A program made the translations under genes and the position numbers. The notes below the pieces were generated by a model. That model was not told the origin of the DNA. It did no database searches and saw only the letters and a list, made by a program, of their open reading frames with translations. Shown here in pieces: positions 36,280 through 44,802 of a DNA stretch of 64,000 nucleotides. Position 1 is the first letter of the stretch. Each line of letters starts with the position of its first letter. The DNA comes from Vibrio sp. DW001 (GTDB lineage: Bacteria; Pseudomonadota; Gammaproteobacteria; Enterobacterales; Vibrionaceae). The stretch is from assembly GCF_029016285.1 (NCBI RefSeq), contig NZ_CP091975.1, positions 930,001 to 994,000 on the forward strand. Reading direction: 5' to 3'.

Positions 36280-37140
36280 ATGAAACGTATCTTAGCTATG
36301 GTCGCACTCATCATGTTTACAGTGACCACGTCACCGATTGCCGAAGCCAAACGATTTGGTGGTGGTAAGTCTTTTGGTAAGATGTTCAAGACAGCACCCG
36401 CGACAAACAAGAGTCAGACCAACACCAGTTCGGTTAAAAAAGACCAAACACAGAGTCCCGCCGGCAGCAAACGTGGCTTAATGGGTGGTTTGATGGGCGG
36501 CCTTCTTGCTGGTGGTTTATTAGCGGCCTTCTTTGGTGGTGCATTTGAAGGTATCCAGTTTATGGATATCCTTATTATAGGGTTGGTCGCGTTCTTTGCC
36601 TTTAAGTTTTTACGTGCCATGTTGGGTGCAAAGGCTGGAAGCATGAATCAGCAAGCGTACTCTGGCGCTGGGAATCATTACCAAAAAGAGCAGCCTACTC
36701 ATCAGAGCTTTGAACAAGCTCAACCTGCGGCGGGTTTCGGGTCTGCAGGGCACAGCGATGTTCCTCATAATTACCCACCAGGATTCGATCAGGCGGCGTT
36801 TATTAATGGGTCTCGTGAGCATTATCGCATTCTGCAAGGTGCTTGGAATCATAATGAACTGAATACAATTGAAGAGTACGTGTCATCAAGTTTGTTTGAT
36901 GATTTGAAGTCGGAGAGAGCGAAACTTGAGGGTGATCAGCATACGGATGTTATGTATGTAGATGCGGAAATTGTTCGTGCAAATTACGATGCGTCTAAAG
37001 CGCAGCTTAGCCTTCAGTTCAGTGGTCGATATCGGGATTCAGTGGAAGCGATTGAAGAAGATATCACAGATATTTGGCACCTAGAGCGCGATCTAACCGT
37101 AGATAATGCACCATGGCTTATCGTCGGTATACAAGCGTAA
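36280..37140 (+). CDS. Tim44-like domain membrane protein
   Basis: 286 residues. A signal-like hydrophobic N terminus (cleavage near EAKRFG) precedes a Gly- and Lys-rich linker, then two close hydrophobic segments (LMGGLMGGLLAGGLLAAFFG and MDILIIGLVAFFAFKFLRAM). The C-terminal 130 residues form a Tim44-like domain (FDQAAFINGSREHYRILQGA, WNHNELNTIEEYVSS, DVMYVDAEIVRA, DITDIWHLERD). The bacterial proteins are inner-membrane proteins of unsettled function. It is divergent from the TetR operon and followed by a two-way terminator. Confidence 0.85.
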   Translation: MKRILAMVALIMFTVTTSPIAEAKRFGGGKSFGKMFKTAPATNKSQTNTSSVKKDQTQSPAGSKRGLMGGLMGGLLAGGLLAAFFGGAFEGIQFMDILIIGLVAFFAFKFLRAMLGAKAGSMNQQAYSGAGNHYQKEQPTHQSFEQAQPAAGFGSAGHSDVPHNYPPGFDQAAFINGSREHYRILQGAWNHNELNTIEEYVSSSLFDDLKSERAKLEGDQHTDVMYVDAEIVRANYDASKAQLSLQFSGRYRDSVEAIEEDITDIWHLERDLTVDNAPWLIVGIQA

Positions 37141-37202
37141 AGTAACCTGATACCAATTCTACCAATTAATGTATTTGGTATTACCGCCAGTGACAAAAAA
37201 AG

Positions 37203-37233
37203 AAACCCCCGAAGATTATCTTTGGGGGTTTTT
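37203..37233. terminator. Bidirectional terminator between Tim44-like gene and pta
   Basis: AAACCCCCGAAGAT and its near-complement form a GC-rich stem with TTTTT on the plus side and TTTCTTTTTTT on the minus side, between convergent genes. Confidence 0.9.
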
Positions 37234-37249
37234 CTATATGCAGCGAATA

Positions 37250-39421
37250 CTACGCTTTTTCAGCTTGAATGACTTTCTCAGCTTGATCAGCTTGGTCAGC
37301 CTGAATCGCGGTTAGTGCGATGGTGTAAACGATGTCGTCTACCAATGCACCACGAGACAAGTCGTTGACGGGTTTACGCATACCTTGAAGCATTGGACCG
37401 ATTGACACTAAGTCAGCAGAACGCTGTACAGCTTTATAAGTTGTGTTACCAGTATTGAGGTCTGGGAATACAAATACAGTTGCTTTACCTGCTACAGGAG
37501 AATTTGGCGCTTTAGAAGCGGCGACATTTTCCATAATTGCAGCGTCATACTGAAGTGGACCATCAATAACGAGGTCAGGACGTTTCGCCTGAGCCAGTTT
37601 GGTCGCTTCACGAACTTTATCAACATCTGCGCCTTTGCCAGATTCACCTGTTGAGTATGAAATCATAGCAACGCGAGGGTCAATACCAAATGCCCTAGCA
37701 GAATCAGCAGATTGAATCGCAATTTCAGCCAGTTGCTCAGCGGTAGGATCTGGGTTAATCGCACAGTCACCATAAACCAATACCTGATCAGGCAGCAGCA
37801 TAAAGAATACGGAAGACACGATAGAAGCATCTGGTGCCGTTTTGATTATCTGGAATGGTGGCACAATGGTGTTAGCAGTTGTGTGTACAGCGCCAGATAC
37901 AAGGCCATCAACTTCGTTATTCTCTAGCATCATCGTGCCCAAGAATACAGAGTCTTCCAGTTTTGCACGTGCAACCACTTCAGTCATGCCTTTCTTAGAA
38001 CGCAATTCTACAAGACGAGCAACGTATTTTTCGCGTACAGCGTCTGTGTCGATAATCTCAACACCGGCACCAAGTTCTACACCTTGTTGCTCAGCAACGT
38101 GGCGGATCTCTTTAGGGTTACCAAGAAGTACACAAGTTGCGATGCCACGTTCAGCACAAATAGCGGCTGCTTTTACTGTACGTGGTTCATCACCTTCTGG
38201 AAGAACGATACGCTTGGCAGCGCGGCGTGCAAATTCTGTCAGCTGATAACGGAATGCTGGTGGACTTAGGCGACGAATACCCTGAGTACCTTCAGTCAAC
38301 GAATCAATCCAAGGTCCATCAATGTGGCTTGCAACGTGATCATTAACAAATTCAATACGATCTTTATCATCTGCTGGAACTTCTAAGCTAAAGCTTTGTA
38401 GGTTCAGCGATGTTTGCCATGTATTACCTTGTGCTTTAAAAATTGGCAGGCCAGTATCAAATGCGCGTCGACAAAGCTTAACGATTTGTTCTGGTAGGTC
38501 ATAGCCGCCAGTCAGTAGTAAAGCACCAATCTCAACACCGTTCATTGCAGCAAGTGCAGCCGCAACGATAACATCGGGCCTATCGGCAGACGTGACGAGT
38601 AATGAACCAGGTTTAAAGTGTTCAATCATATGTGGAACTGAACGGGCACAGAAAGTAATGCTCTTGATACGACGGTTGTACATATCACCTTCGTGTACGA
38701 TCTCAGCATCAAGATGCTTGGCCATATCGATAGCACGAGTGGCAATGAGGTCAATGCTCCAAGGAACGCAACCTAAAACACGAATTGGGCTGGTGCTGAT
38801 GATCTCCATCGTTTTGATGTTTGCTTGCTTAGCCGCATCGGCTTCATCAAAAATTTCAGAAAGGTCAGGGCGGGTTCGGCCTGCATCATCGACAGGGGCA
38901 TTAAGTTTATTAACGATAACACCAGAGATACTCTTGTTCTTCGTACCACCAAAGTTAGAAACCGCTAATTCAATACGCTCTCTAAGTTGAGACGCATTGT
39001 ATGTGCCTGGAGTGGCAACAAATACAATCTCTGCACCAAGTGTTTTTGCCACTTCTTGGTTTACCTGGTTCGCAAATGGGTGCTTGCGAGTCGGGACTAA
39101 CCCTTCAATCAAGATAACATCAGCATCACTTAAATCATTGTAACGACCAACGATCGTTTCAAGTAAAACGTCCATCTTTTCGTTACCGATAAGAGACTCA
39201 GCATCATGCATCGGGATCGGCTGAGACGTTTGGACATTGCTGTTTGCATTGATAATAGATGACGTTAGATCGGGTTGGTTACCACCGTGACGTGGTTGAG
39301 CAATCGGCTTAAAGAACGCAACATTTACACCTTTACGCTCCATTGTGCGGATGACACCTAAGCTAACACTGGTAAGACCTACTCCAGCGCTAATAGGTAC
39401 AAGCATAATAGTACGGGACAT
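37250..39421 (-). CDS. pta: Phosphate acetyltransferase
   Basis: Interconverts acetyl-CoA and acetyl phosphate. 723 residues in the three-domain form: an N-terminal P-loop-like (CobQ-type) domain with [15 protein letters not shown], a central DRTGG domain, and the C-terminal catalytic domain from about residue 390 ([78 protein letters not shown]). The C terminus ends in a short repetitive QADQ-rich tail that is not part of the catalytic fold. It follows ackA by 131 bp on the same strand, with an attenuating hairpin between them. Cytoplasmic acetate metabolism. Confidence 0.97.
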   Translation of the reverse strand: MSRTIMLVPISAGVGLTSVSLGVIRTMERKGVNVAFFKPIAQPRHGGNQPDLTSSIINANSNVQTSQPIPMHDAESLIGNEKMDVLLETIVGRYNDLSDADVILIEGLVPTRKHPFANQVNQEVAKTLGAEIVFVATPGTYNASQLRERIELAVSNFGGTKNKSISGVIVNKLNAPVDDAGRTRPDLSEIFDEADAAKQANIKTMEIISTSPIRVLGCVPWSIDLIATRAIDMAKHLDAEIVHEGDMYNRRIKSITFCARSVPHMIEHFKPGSLLVTSADRPDVIVAAALAAMNGVEIGALLLTGGYDLPEQIVKLCRRAFDTGLPIFKAQGNTWQTSLNLQSFSLEVPADDKDRIEFVNDHVASHIDGPWIDSLTEGTQGIRRLSPPAFRYQLTEFARRAAKRIVLPEGDEPRTVKAAAICAERGIATCVLLGNPKEIRHVAEQQGVELGAGVEIIDTDAVREKYVARLVELRSKKGMTEVVARAKLEDSVFLGTMMLENNEVDGLVSGAVHTTANTIVPPFQIIKTAPDASIVSSVFFMLLPDQVLVYGDCAINPDPTAEQLAEIAIQSADSARAFGIDPRVAMISYSTGESGKGADVDKVREATKLAQAKRPDLVIDGPLQYDAAIMENVAASKAPNSPVAGKATVFVFPDLNTGNTTYKAVQRSADLVSIGPMLQGMRKPVNDLSRGALVDDIVYTIALTAIQADQADQAEKVIQAEKA

Positions 39422-39519
39422 TCGTAGAATACCTCTGATTTTAAAAGAAAAGGCTCAGCAATTATCTATCATTTTAGCGAGTAACGCATTCGGTCGATAT
39501 TTTCTGAGGCCCAGATCAA

Positions 39520-39545
39520 AACTGGCTAACGTTTGTTAGCCAGTT
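39520..39545 (-). terminator. Hairpin between ackA and pta
   Basis: AACTGGCTAAC and GTTAGCCAGTT flank a four-base loop; on the minus strand TTTT follows. It could act as a partial terminator that lowers pta relative to ackA. Confidence 0.7.
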
Positions 39546-39552
39546 CAATTTT

Positions 39553-40749
39553 TTAAAGACCTGCTAATCGCGCAGTGTCTTCAGCAATAATCAACTCTTC
39601 ATTTGTAGAGATGACCATTGCAGGAATACGGCTTTCTTCAGTAGTGATAACCCCTTCGCCGCCAAAGCGTGCTTTAAGGTTTTTCTCGCTGTCTACTTCA
39701 ATACCAAATACGCCTAGACGGTTTAGGACGAGTTCACGTATTGGGCTTGAGTTTTCACCTATGCCGCCAGTAAAGACGATTGCGTCTAAACGGCCATCAA
39801 GTGTTGCAGTGTAACCTGCAATGTATTTCGCTAGACGATGACAGAACACACCCATTGCGCGTGAAGCATCTGCTTTTTCTAAATAGTTATCTTCAACATA
39901 GCGGCAGTCAGACGTCACTTGTGTTAGGCCTTGTAGGCCAGACTCTTTCGTTAGCATCGTATTGATTTTATCTAAAGAGTAACCAAGTGTGTCATGCAAG
40001 TGGAAAATGATCGCAGGGTCGATATCGCCACAACGTGTGCCCATTACAAGGCCTTCAAGAGGAGTAAGTCCCATAGACGTGTCAACTGACTTGCCGTCTT
40101 TGATTGCACACACGGATGCGCCGTTGCCTAGGTGACAGTTGATGATGTTAAGTTCACTGGTTGGCTTGCCTAAACGCTCTGCGGCTTCGCGAGCGATATA
40201 TAGGTGTGATGTACCGTGCATACCATAACGACGGATACTATGTTCTGTATAAAGGTCATAAGGTAGTGCATATAGGAATGCTTCTTCAGGCATCGTCTGG
40301 TGGTAAGCGGTATCGAATACGACTGACATTGGTAGCGCAGGGAATGCTTTCTGCGCCGCTTTAATACCTACGATTGCCGCAGGGTTATGAAGAGGAGCAA
40401 GTGCTGAACAATCTTCAATACCTTGGGTCACTGAATCGTCAACCAATACAGATTTCGTAAACTTCTCACCACCATGAACAACACGGTGGCCAATAGCACC
40501 TAAAGCGTCAGAAAGTTCTGGTTTAGAAGCAAGAATAGTGTCTACGATAAATGAAAGTGCTTCATCGTGTGCTGCACAATCGCCAAGTTGAGCTTCGTGC
40601 TTACCGTCTAACTTCCATTTGATACGAGCTTCTGGAAGGTGAAGGCATTCTGCAAGGCCGGTTAGATGCTCGTTACCATTATCGGCATCAACGATAGCAA
40701 ATTTAAGAGAAGAACTACCGCAGTTTAAAACTAAAACTAGCTTAGACAT
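39553..40749 (-). CDS. ackA: Acetate kinase
   Basis: Transfers phosphate between acetyl phosphate and ADP. 398 residues, full family length. Motifs are [16 protein letters not shown] at the start, [34 protein letters not shown] with the catalytic His, [33 protein letters not shown] and [14 protein letters not shown]. First gene of ackA-pta, divergent from yfbV as in enterobacteria. The upstream region contains a GCACGATCA/TGATCATGC inverted repeat, but no regulator was assigned. Confidence 0.98.
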   Translation of the reverse strand: MSKLVLVLNCGSSSLKFAIVDADNGNEHLTGLAECLHLPEARIKWKLDGKHEAQLGDCAAHDEALSFIVDTILASKPELSDALGAIGHRVVHGGEKFTKSVLVDDSVTQGIEDCSALAPLHNPAAIVGIKAAQKAFPALPMSVVFDTAYHQTMPEEAFLYALPYDLYTEHSIRRYGMHGTSHLYIAREAAERLGKPTSELNIINCHLGNGASVCAIKDGKSVDTSMGLTPLEGLVMGTRCGDIDPAIIFHLHDTLGYSLDKINTMLTKESGLQGLTQVTSDCRYVEDNYLEKADASRAMGVFCHRLAKYIAGYTATLDGRLDAIVFTGGIGENSSPIRELVLNRLGVFGIEVDSEKNLKARFGGEGVITTEESRIPAMVISTNEELIIAEDTARLAGL

Positions 40750-41088
40750 GAGTGACTACCTGTTAATCATCTGAAAATATCAGTTTGGTTGAAAATTAAT
40801 CTCAAGGATAGCGGACTCGTCTGGTCATGCACTATCTTTGGTCAAAAAAACATCATTATCCATAAATAAAGGCACGATCAAACTTCTGTGATCATGCGAG
40901 CATTCCTTGCTATGCAACGTCATAAATTTGCCTATTTTGTAAATTAGAGCAACAATGACATTGAGGGTGCGCAAAGGATAGCGATAATAGCCTAAGATAA
41001 CAAAAAAAATTCGAGCAATTTTTAATTTTAGTCAATGTTTTTACAAATTATGTTGAATAATTCAAATATTTTTTAGCGCGAGGTCGAA
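40750..41088. other. Divergent ackA/yfbV promoter region
   Basis: 339 bp without a gene. It has an inverted repeat GCACGATCA (40872-40880) / TGATCATGC (40889-40897), one mismatch, and TTGAATAATTCAA at about 41052. Neither fits FNR or CRP spacing well. Confidence 0.5.
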
Positions 41089-41541
41089 ATGAATACGAAA
41101 CCTGGACTAATCCATAGCCTAAGAAGCGGGCAAAAATATATGGATATCTGGCCGATGCGAAAGGAGTTATCGCCCATTTTTCCAGAACACCGCATTATTA
41201 AAGCGACTCGCTTTGGTATTAAAGTGATGCCGGCGGTAGCGATGATCAGCCTACTTATGCAATTGAGCTTTCAAAACATGCAAGCAATGCCACAGGCCAT
41301 TGTTGTCGCACTGTTTGCGATCAGTTTACCTTTACAAGGTATATGGTGGTTAGGTAATCGCTCCAATACCAAACTTCCACCGGCGCTTGCTGGATGGTAT
41401 CGAGAGCTTCATCAAAAAATACAAGAGTCGGGATTCGCATTAGAACCTGTCAAGGCTAAGCCCCGTTATAAAGAACTTGCCGTACTTTTAAACCGTGCAT
41501 TTAGGCAACTGGACAAGACAGCACTTGAGCGTTGGTTTTAA
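41089..41541 (+). CDS. yfbV: UPF0208 membrane protein YfbV
   Basis: 150-residue inner-membrane protein with two hydrophobic segments (about 48-65 and 70-88) and a soluble C-terminal part. The pattern [53 protein letters not shown] and [13 protein letters not shown] is that of YfbV. In E. coli the protein is linked to macrodomain Ter positioning of the chromosome. Its place divergent to ackA is conserved. Whether that role holds here is inferred. Confidence 0.93.
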   Translation: MNTKPGLIHSLRSGQKYMDIWPMRKELSPIFPEHRIIKATRFGIKVMPAVAMISLLMQLSFQNMQAMPQAIVVALFAISLPLQGIWWLGNRSNTKLPPALAGWYRELHQKIQESGFALEPVKAKPRYKELAVLLNRAFRQLDKTALERWF

Positions 41542-41872
41542 ATATCGGGTAGCGCGGCGCGTAATAAAATGTAAACAAGCTTTCTTTTCGAAGCTTGAGT
41601 GCGTCGCTTCTTGAACCTAGAGGCAGAGGATTGACATTTGTGATTGAAATAACAAATGTGCGAAAACTCAAAACTCAAAACTCAAAACTCATACCTCGAG
41701 CTCAATCCCCCTCATTTCTATTAATTAGCTCAATAAATAAAAACTCTTCTTCCATTCCTGCCTTGTAACTGGTAAAAATGTTTACGTAGCGTAAAGAAAT
41801 ACGTACAAGTTAAAAAATAAAAAAATTTAAGTACGACATTGAAACAAATAAATTGCTAATCAAGGAGTTAAG
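41542..41872. other. Intergenic region after yfbV
   Basis: 331 bp with no gene. It holds a CAAGCTT/AAGCTTG hairpin (41576-41597), four tandem copies of AAAACTC (41663-41690) and the promoter region of the ABC importer. Confidence 0.55.
41663..41690. repeat. Tandem 7-bp repeat, four copies of AAAACTC
   Basis: Four perfect head-to-tail copies of AAAACTC. Such short repeats can change copy number by slippage. It lies about 180 bp before the ABC binding-protein gene. Confidence 0.8.
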
Positions 41873-42838
41873 ATGAAGGCAAGTCAAATTATTGCTACTG
41901 CGGTTATTGCCGGAGCAGCACTACTCTCTTCTACAGGTGTTATTGCGAAAACAGCTAGAATTGCTGTTTCTCAAATAGTTGAGCATCCAGCACTGGATGC
42001 CACTCGCCAAGGTCTTTTGGATGGACTAAAAGCGAAAGGGTATGAAGAAGGAAAAAATCTCGAGTTTGATTTTAAAACGGCGCAGGGTAACCCAGCGATC
42101 GCAGTTCAAATCGCTCGTCAATTTGTTGGTGACCGTCCGGATGTATTAGTCGGTATCGCGACGCCATCGGCTCAAGCGCTTGCAGCGGCAACGCGTGATC
42201 TTCCTATCGTATTTACAGCGGTGACGGATCCGGTTGGTGCTAAACTCGTAAGCAACGAAGAAAAACCAGGAAAAAATATTACTGGGCTTTCTGACCTGTC
42301 TCCAATTGCACAACACGTAGCATTAATCAAAGAGTTGCTTCCAAACGCGAAAACAGTCGGTGTGGTTTATAACCCCGGTGAATCTAACTCTGTAAGCTTA
42401 ATGAAATTGCTAAAAGAAAGTCTAGAGGCAAATGGACTAGAGCTTATAGAAGCAACAGCACTTAAGAGTGCAGATGTGCAGAGTGCCACTCAAGCTATCT
42501 CGGCTAAATCTGATGTTCTTTATGCGATGATTGATAATACAGTAGCAAGTGCTATTGAAGGCATGACGATTGCAGCTAATCAAGCGAACACGCCAGTATT
42601 TGGTGCAACAACAACTTATATTGAAGGCGGTGCTTTCGCAGCGCTAGGTTTCGATTACTACCAAATTGGTGTGCAAACGGCGGATTATGTCGTTGCCATT
42701 CTTGAAGGTGCGAAGCCGGGTGACCTCCCAGTGAAAGTGGCTAAAGGTTCTGATCTCATCGTGAATAAAACAGCTGCGGATAAACTTGGTATCACTATTC
42801 CACAATCTGTTCTAGACCGCGCGACGGAAATTAAGTAA
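41873..42838 (+). CDS. ABC transporter substrate-binding protein (TrpX/ABC_sub_bind type)
   Basis: 321 residues with a signal peptide (hydrophobic core ending near VIAKTA) and the type I binding fold of the ABC_sub_bind family: RIAVSQIVEHPALDATRQGL, DFKTAQGNPAIAVQIARQFV, FTAVTDPVGAKLVS, GVVYNPGESNSVSLMKLLKE, and GATTTYIEGGAFAALGFDYY. Relatives bind aromatic amino acids (TrpX, TyrX) or other small ligands, so tryptophan or tyrosine import is the best guess but not certain. The permease and ATPase follow as an operon behind a hairpin with a U tract. Confidence 0.9.
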   Translation: MKASQIIATAVIAGAALLSSTGVIAKTARIAVSQIVEHPALDATRQGLLDGLKAKGYEEGKNLEFDFKTAQGNPAIAVQIARQFVGDRPDVLVGIATPSAQALAAATRDLPIVFTAVTDPVGAKLVSNEEKPGKNITGLSDLSPIAQHVALIKELLPNAKTVGVVYNPGESNSVSLMKLLKESLEANGLELIEATALKSADVQSATQAISAKSDVLYAMIDNTVASAIEGMTIAANQANTPVFGATTTYIEGGAFAALGFDYYQIGVQTADYVVAILEGAKPGDLPVKVAKGSDLIVNKTAADKLGITIPQSVLDRATEIK

Positions 42839-42883
42839 ACCCTACCACAACACATTCTTGATGTTGTGAAGGTTAAGAAATAC

Positions 42884-42921
42884 CTCTCGGCCAATCAATG
42901 CAAGGTTGGTCGAGAGTTTTT
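42884..42921 (+). terminator. Attenuator/terminator between binding protein and permease
   Basis: CTCTCGGCCAA and TTGGTCGAGAG pair with one G-U, followed by TTTTT. A terminator at this point inside an ABC operon commonly gives more binding protein than membrane components. Confidence 0.75.
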
Positions 42922-42969
42922 ATACTAACGAAGAACGATAACGTTAGTGTAAGCAGAGAAGGAGTATGT

Positions 42970-43914
42970 ATGTCTGCTTTTGCATTTTTTGGAGCACTAG
43001 AAATAGGGCTTATCTATGGTCTCGTTGCTTTAGGCGTTTATCTTACGTTTAGGGTACTGGACTTTCCTGATCTTACTGTGGATGGTAGTTTCCCTATGGG
43101 GGCTGCTGTGGCCGCGACAGGTATTGTTGCAGGACTAGACCCTTGGCTTTCTACATTTTTGGCCGTCATCGCGGCAAGTGCAACAGGGTGGGTGACGGCG
43201 TTTTTAGCCGTACGTTGCGGTATTTTGCATCTGCTCGCTTCTATATTGACCATGATTGCAGCCTTCTCCATCAATATTCGAATAATGGGTCGACCAAACA
43301 TCGCACTTTTGGGCTCAGATACTATTTTGACGCCATTTGAAGCGTACGGGGACTCGATGTATATCCGACCTCTATTGGTTGGAACTTTGGTTCTTTTATC
43401 TGCTTGGTTTGTGGTTCGTCTTTTAAACAGTGATTTTGGCTTGGGGCTACGCGCAACCGGTGTGAATGCTCGTATGGTTAAAGCTCAGGGCGGAAGCACG
43501 GCTTTCTACACCTATTTCTGTTTAGCGTTATCAAACGGCTTTGTGGGGTTTGCTGGGGCGCTATTTGCTCAAACCAACAGCTTTGCTGACGTAACTTCGG
43601 GAACAGGGACGATTGTTGTCGGGTTAGCGGCCGTTATTCTTGGGCAGACACTGATCCCGGGAAGAAAGATCTGGATAGCGGTCACGGCCGTTATTGTTGG
43701 TTCAGTTTTGTATCGACTTGCCGTCGCATTTGCGTTGAGTTCAGGTATGTTTGGCTTGCAAGCTTCTGACTTGAATTTAGTCACGGCAGTATTGGTCGCA
43801 GCGGCGTTGATCGCACCAAAAGTGAAAGGAAATCTAAAGGCAAAAAAGGCGCTAACGCCAACTGAGGGCGTTGCACCACCTAAGCCAGACAAAGAATCAG
43901 GAGATGTCGCATGA
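42970..43914 (+). CDS. ABC transporter permease (BPD_transp_2 family)
   Basis: Inner-membrane subunit of the importer, 314 residues from ATG at 42970, which is preceded by GAAGGAG. It has about eight to nine hydrophobic segments and family features FGALEIGLIYGLVALGVYLT, DFPDLTVDGSFPMGAAV, GLLHLLASILTMIAAFSINIR-like segment with IMGRPNIALL, and TGVNARMVKAQGG. The hydrophilic C terminus is Lys/Pro rich. Its stop codon overlaps the ATPase start by 4 bases. Confidence 0.92.
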   Translation: MSAFAFFGALEIGLIYGLVALGVYLTFRVLDFPDLTVDGSFPMGAAVAATGIVAGLDPWLSTFLAVIAASATGWVTAFLAVRCGILHLLASILTMIAAFSINIRIMGRPNIALLGSDTILTPFEAYGDSMYIRPLLVGTLVLLSAWFVVRLLNSDFGLGLRATGVNARMVKAQGGSTAFYTYFCLALSNGFVGFAGALFAQTNSFADVTSGTGTIVVGLAAVILGQTLIPGRKIWIAVTAVIVGSVLYRLAVAFALSSGMFGLQASDLNLVTAVLVAAALIAPKVKGNLKAKKALTPTEGVAPPKPDKESGDVA

Positions 43915-44705
43915 TTCATTTAGAAGATATTCAGGTTACCTTTAATCCTGGAACCGTTTTAGAAAACAAAGCGTTGAGAAGTGTCTCAGTACAAGTACCA
44001 GAACATCAGTTTTTGACCGTAATTGGCTCAAACGGCGCGGGAAAATCTACCTTGCTCGGTGCCGTTACGGGTGAAACGCCAATGGTTGGCGGAAAGGTTC
44101 GTATCGATGATCTAGACGTGACTCGTCAATCCGTTGACCAACGAGCGAGTCAATGTGCGCGTGTATTTCAGGACCCACTCGCAGGAACCTGCGGTGATCT
44201 TACGATTGAAGAAAATATGGCTTTGGCTTATATGCGAGGAAAGCGCAGAGGATGGCATCATTCAATATCGTCTAAACGTAGAAAAATATTCCAAGAGCGC
44301 ATTAGTATTTTAGGCCTAGGCCTAGAAGACAGGTTAAGCGATAACATCGGTTTGCTTTCTGGTGGACAGCGTCAAGCGGTTAGCCTTGTGATGGCAACCC
44401 TCTCTGATAGCAAACTGTTGTTGCTCGATGAGCACACCGCGGCGTTAGATCCAAGAATGGCAGCATTTGTTCTCGACCTAACCAAAAAGGTAGTGAAAGA
44501 ATTTAACCTAACAGTCATGATGGTTACGCACTCAATGAAAGATGCATTAGCGTGTGGAGACAGAACCATTATGCTTCACCAAGGCAAGATTGTATTGGAT
44601 GTTGAAGGTGATCAACGGGCGAACATGGCCGTACCAGATTTATTGGAGATGTTCTCTAAAGTGCGAGGAGAAGAGTTGACAGATGACAGCTTATTATTGA
44701 GCTGA
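43911..44705 (+). CDS. ABC transporter ATP-binding protein
   Basis: 264-residue ATPase of the same importer. Walker A is GSNGAGKST, the Q-loop region ARVFQDPLAGT, signature LLSGGQRQAVS, Walker B LLLLDEHTAALDP (with His after Glu in place of the more usual Pro) and the switch His in VTHSMKDAL. Start overlaps the permease stop. A terminator follows at 44737. Confidence 0.94.
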   Translation: MIHLEDIQVTFNPGTVLENKALRSVSVQVPEHQFLTVIGSNGAGKSTLLGAVTGETPMVGGKVRIDDLDVTRQSVDQRASQCARVFQDPLAGTCGDLTIEENMALAYMRGKRRGWHHSISSKRRKIFQERISILGLGLEDRLSDNIGLLSGGQRQAVSLVMATLSDSKLLLLDEHTAALDPRMAAFVLDLTKKVVKEFNLTVMMVTHSMKDALACGDRTIMLHQGKIVLDVEGDQRANMAVPDLLEMFSKVRGEELTDDSLLLS

Positions 44706-44736
44706 CTACGCCCTTTCTCTCACCCCTAAAAATGTG

Positions 44737-44764
44737 ATCCCTCTTCTTCCGAAGGGGGATTTTT
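44737..44764 (+). terminator. Terminator of the ABC importer operon
   Basis: ATCCCTCTTC and GAAGGGGGAT flank TTCC and are followed by TTTT, 32 bp after the ATPase stop codon. Confidence 0.85.
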
Positions 44765-44802
44765 CAATACGGTTAATGGTCTAGACTGGCATCAAATCTC
44801 CA

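Noticed and set aside
36042..36410. Minus-strand ORF of 122 residues between the TetR and Tim44-like genes
   Set aside because: Its start lies in the antisense of the Tim44-like gene and the rest is AT-rich promoter sequence; no motif or ribosome site.
37842..38246. Plus-strand ORF of 134 residues within pta
   Set aside because: It is the antisense of a highly conserved part of the Pta catalytic domain and has no ribosome site.
41050..41066. TTGAATAATTCAA as an FNR site before yfbV/ackA
   Set aside because: The spacing between TTGA and TCAA is five bases, not six, and the inner T/A of the consensus is missing.
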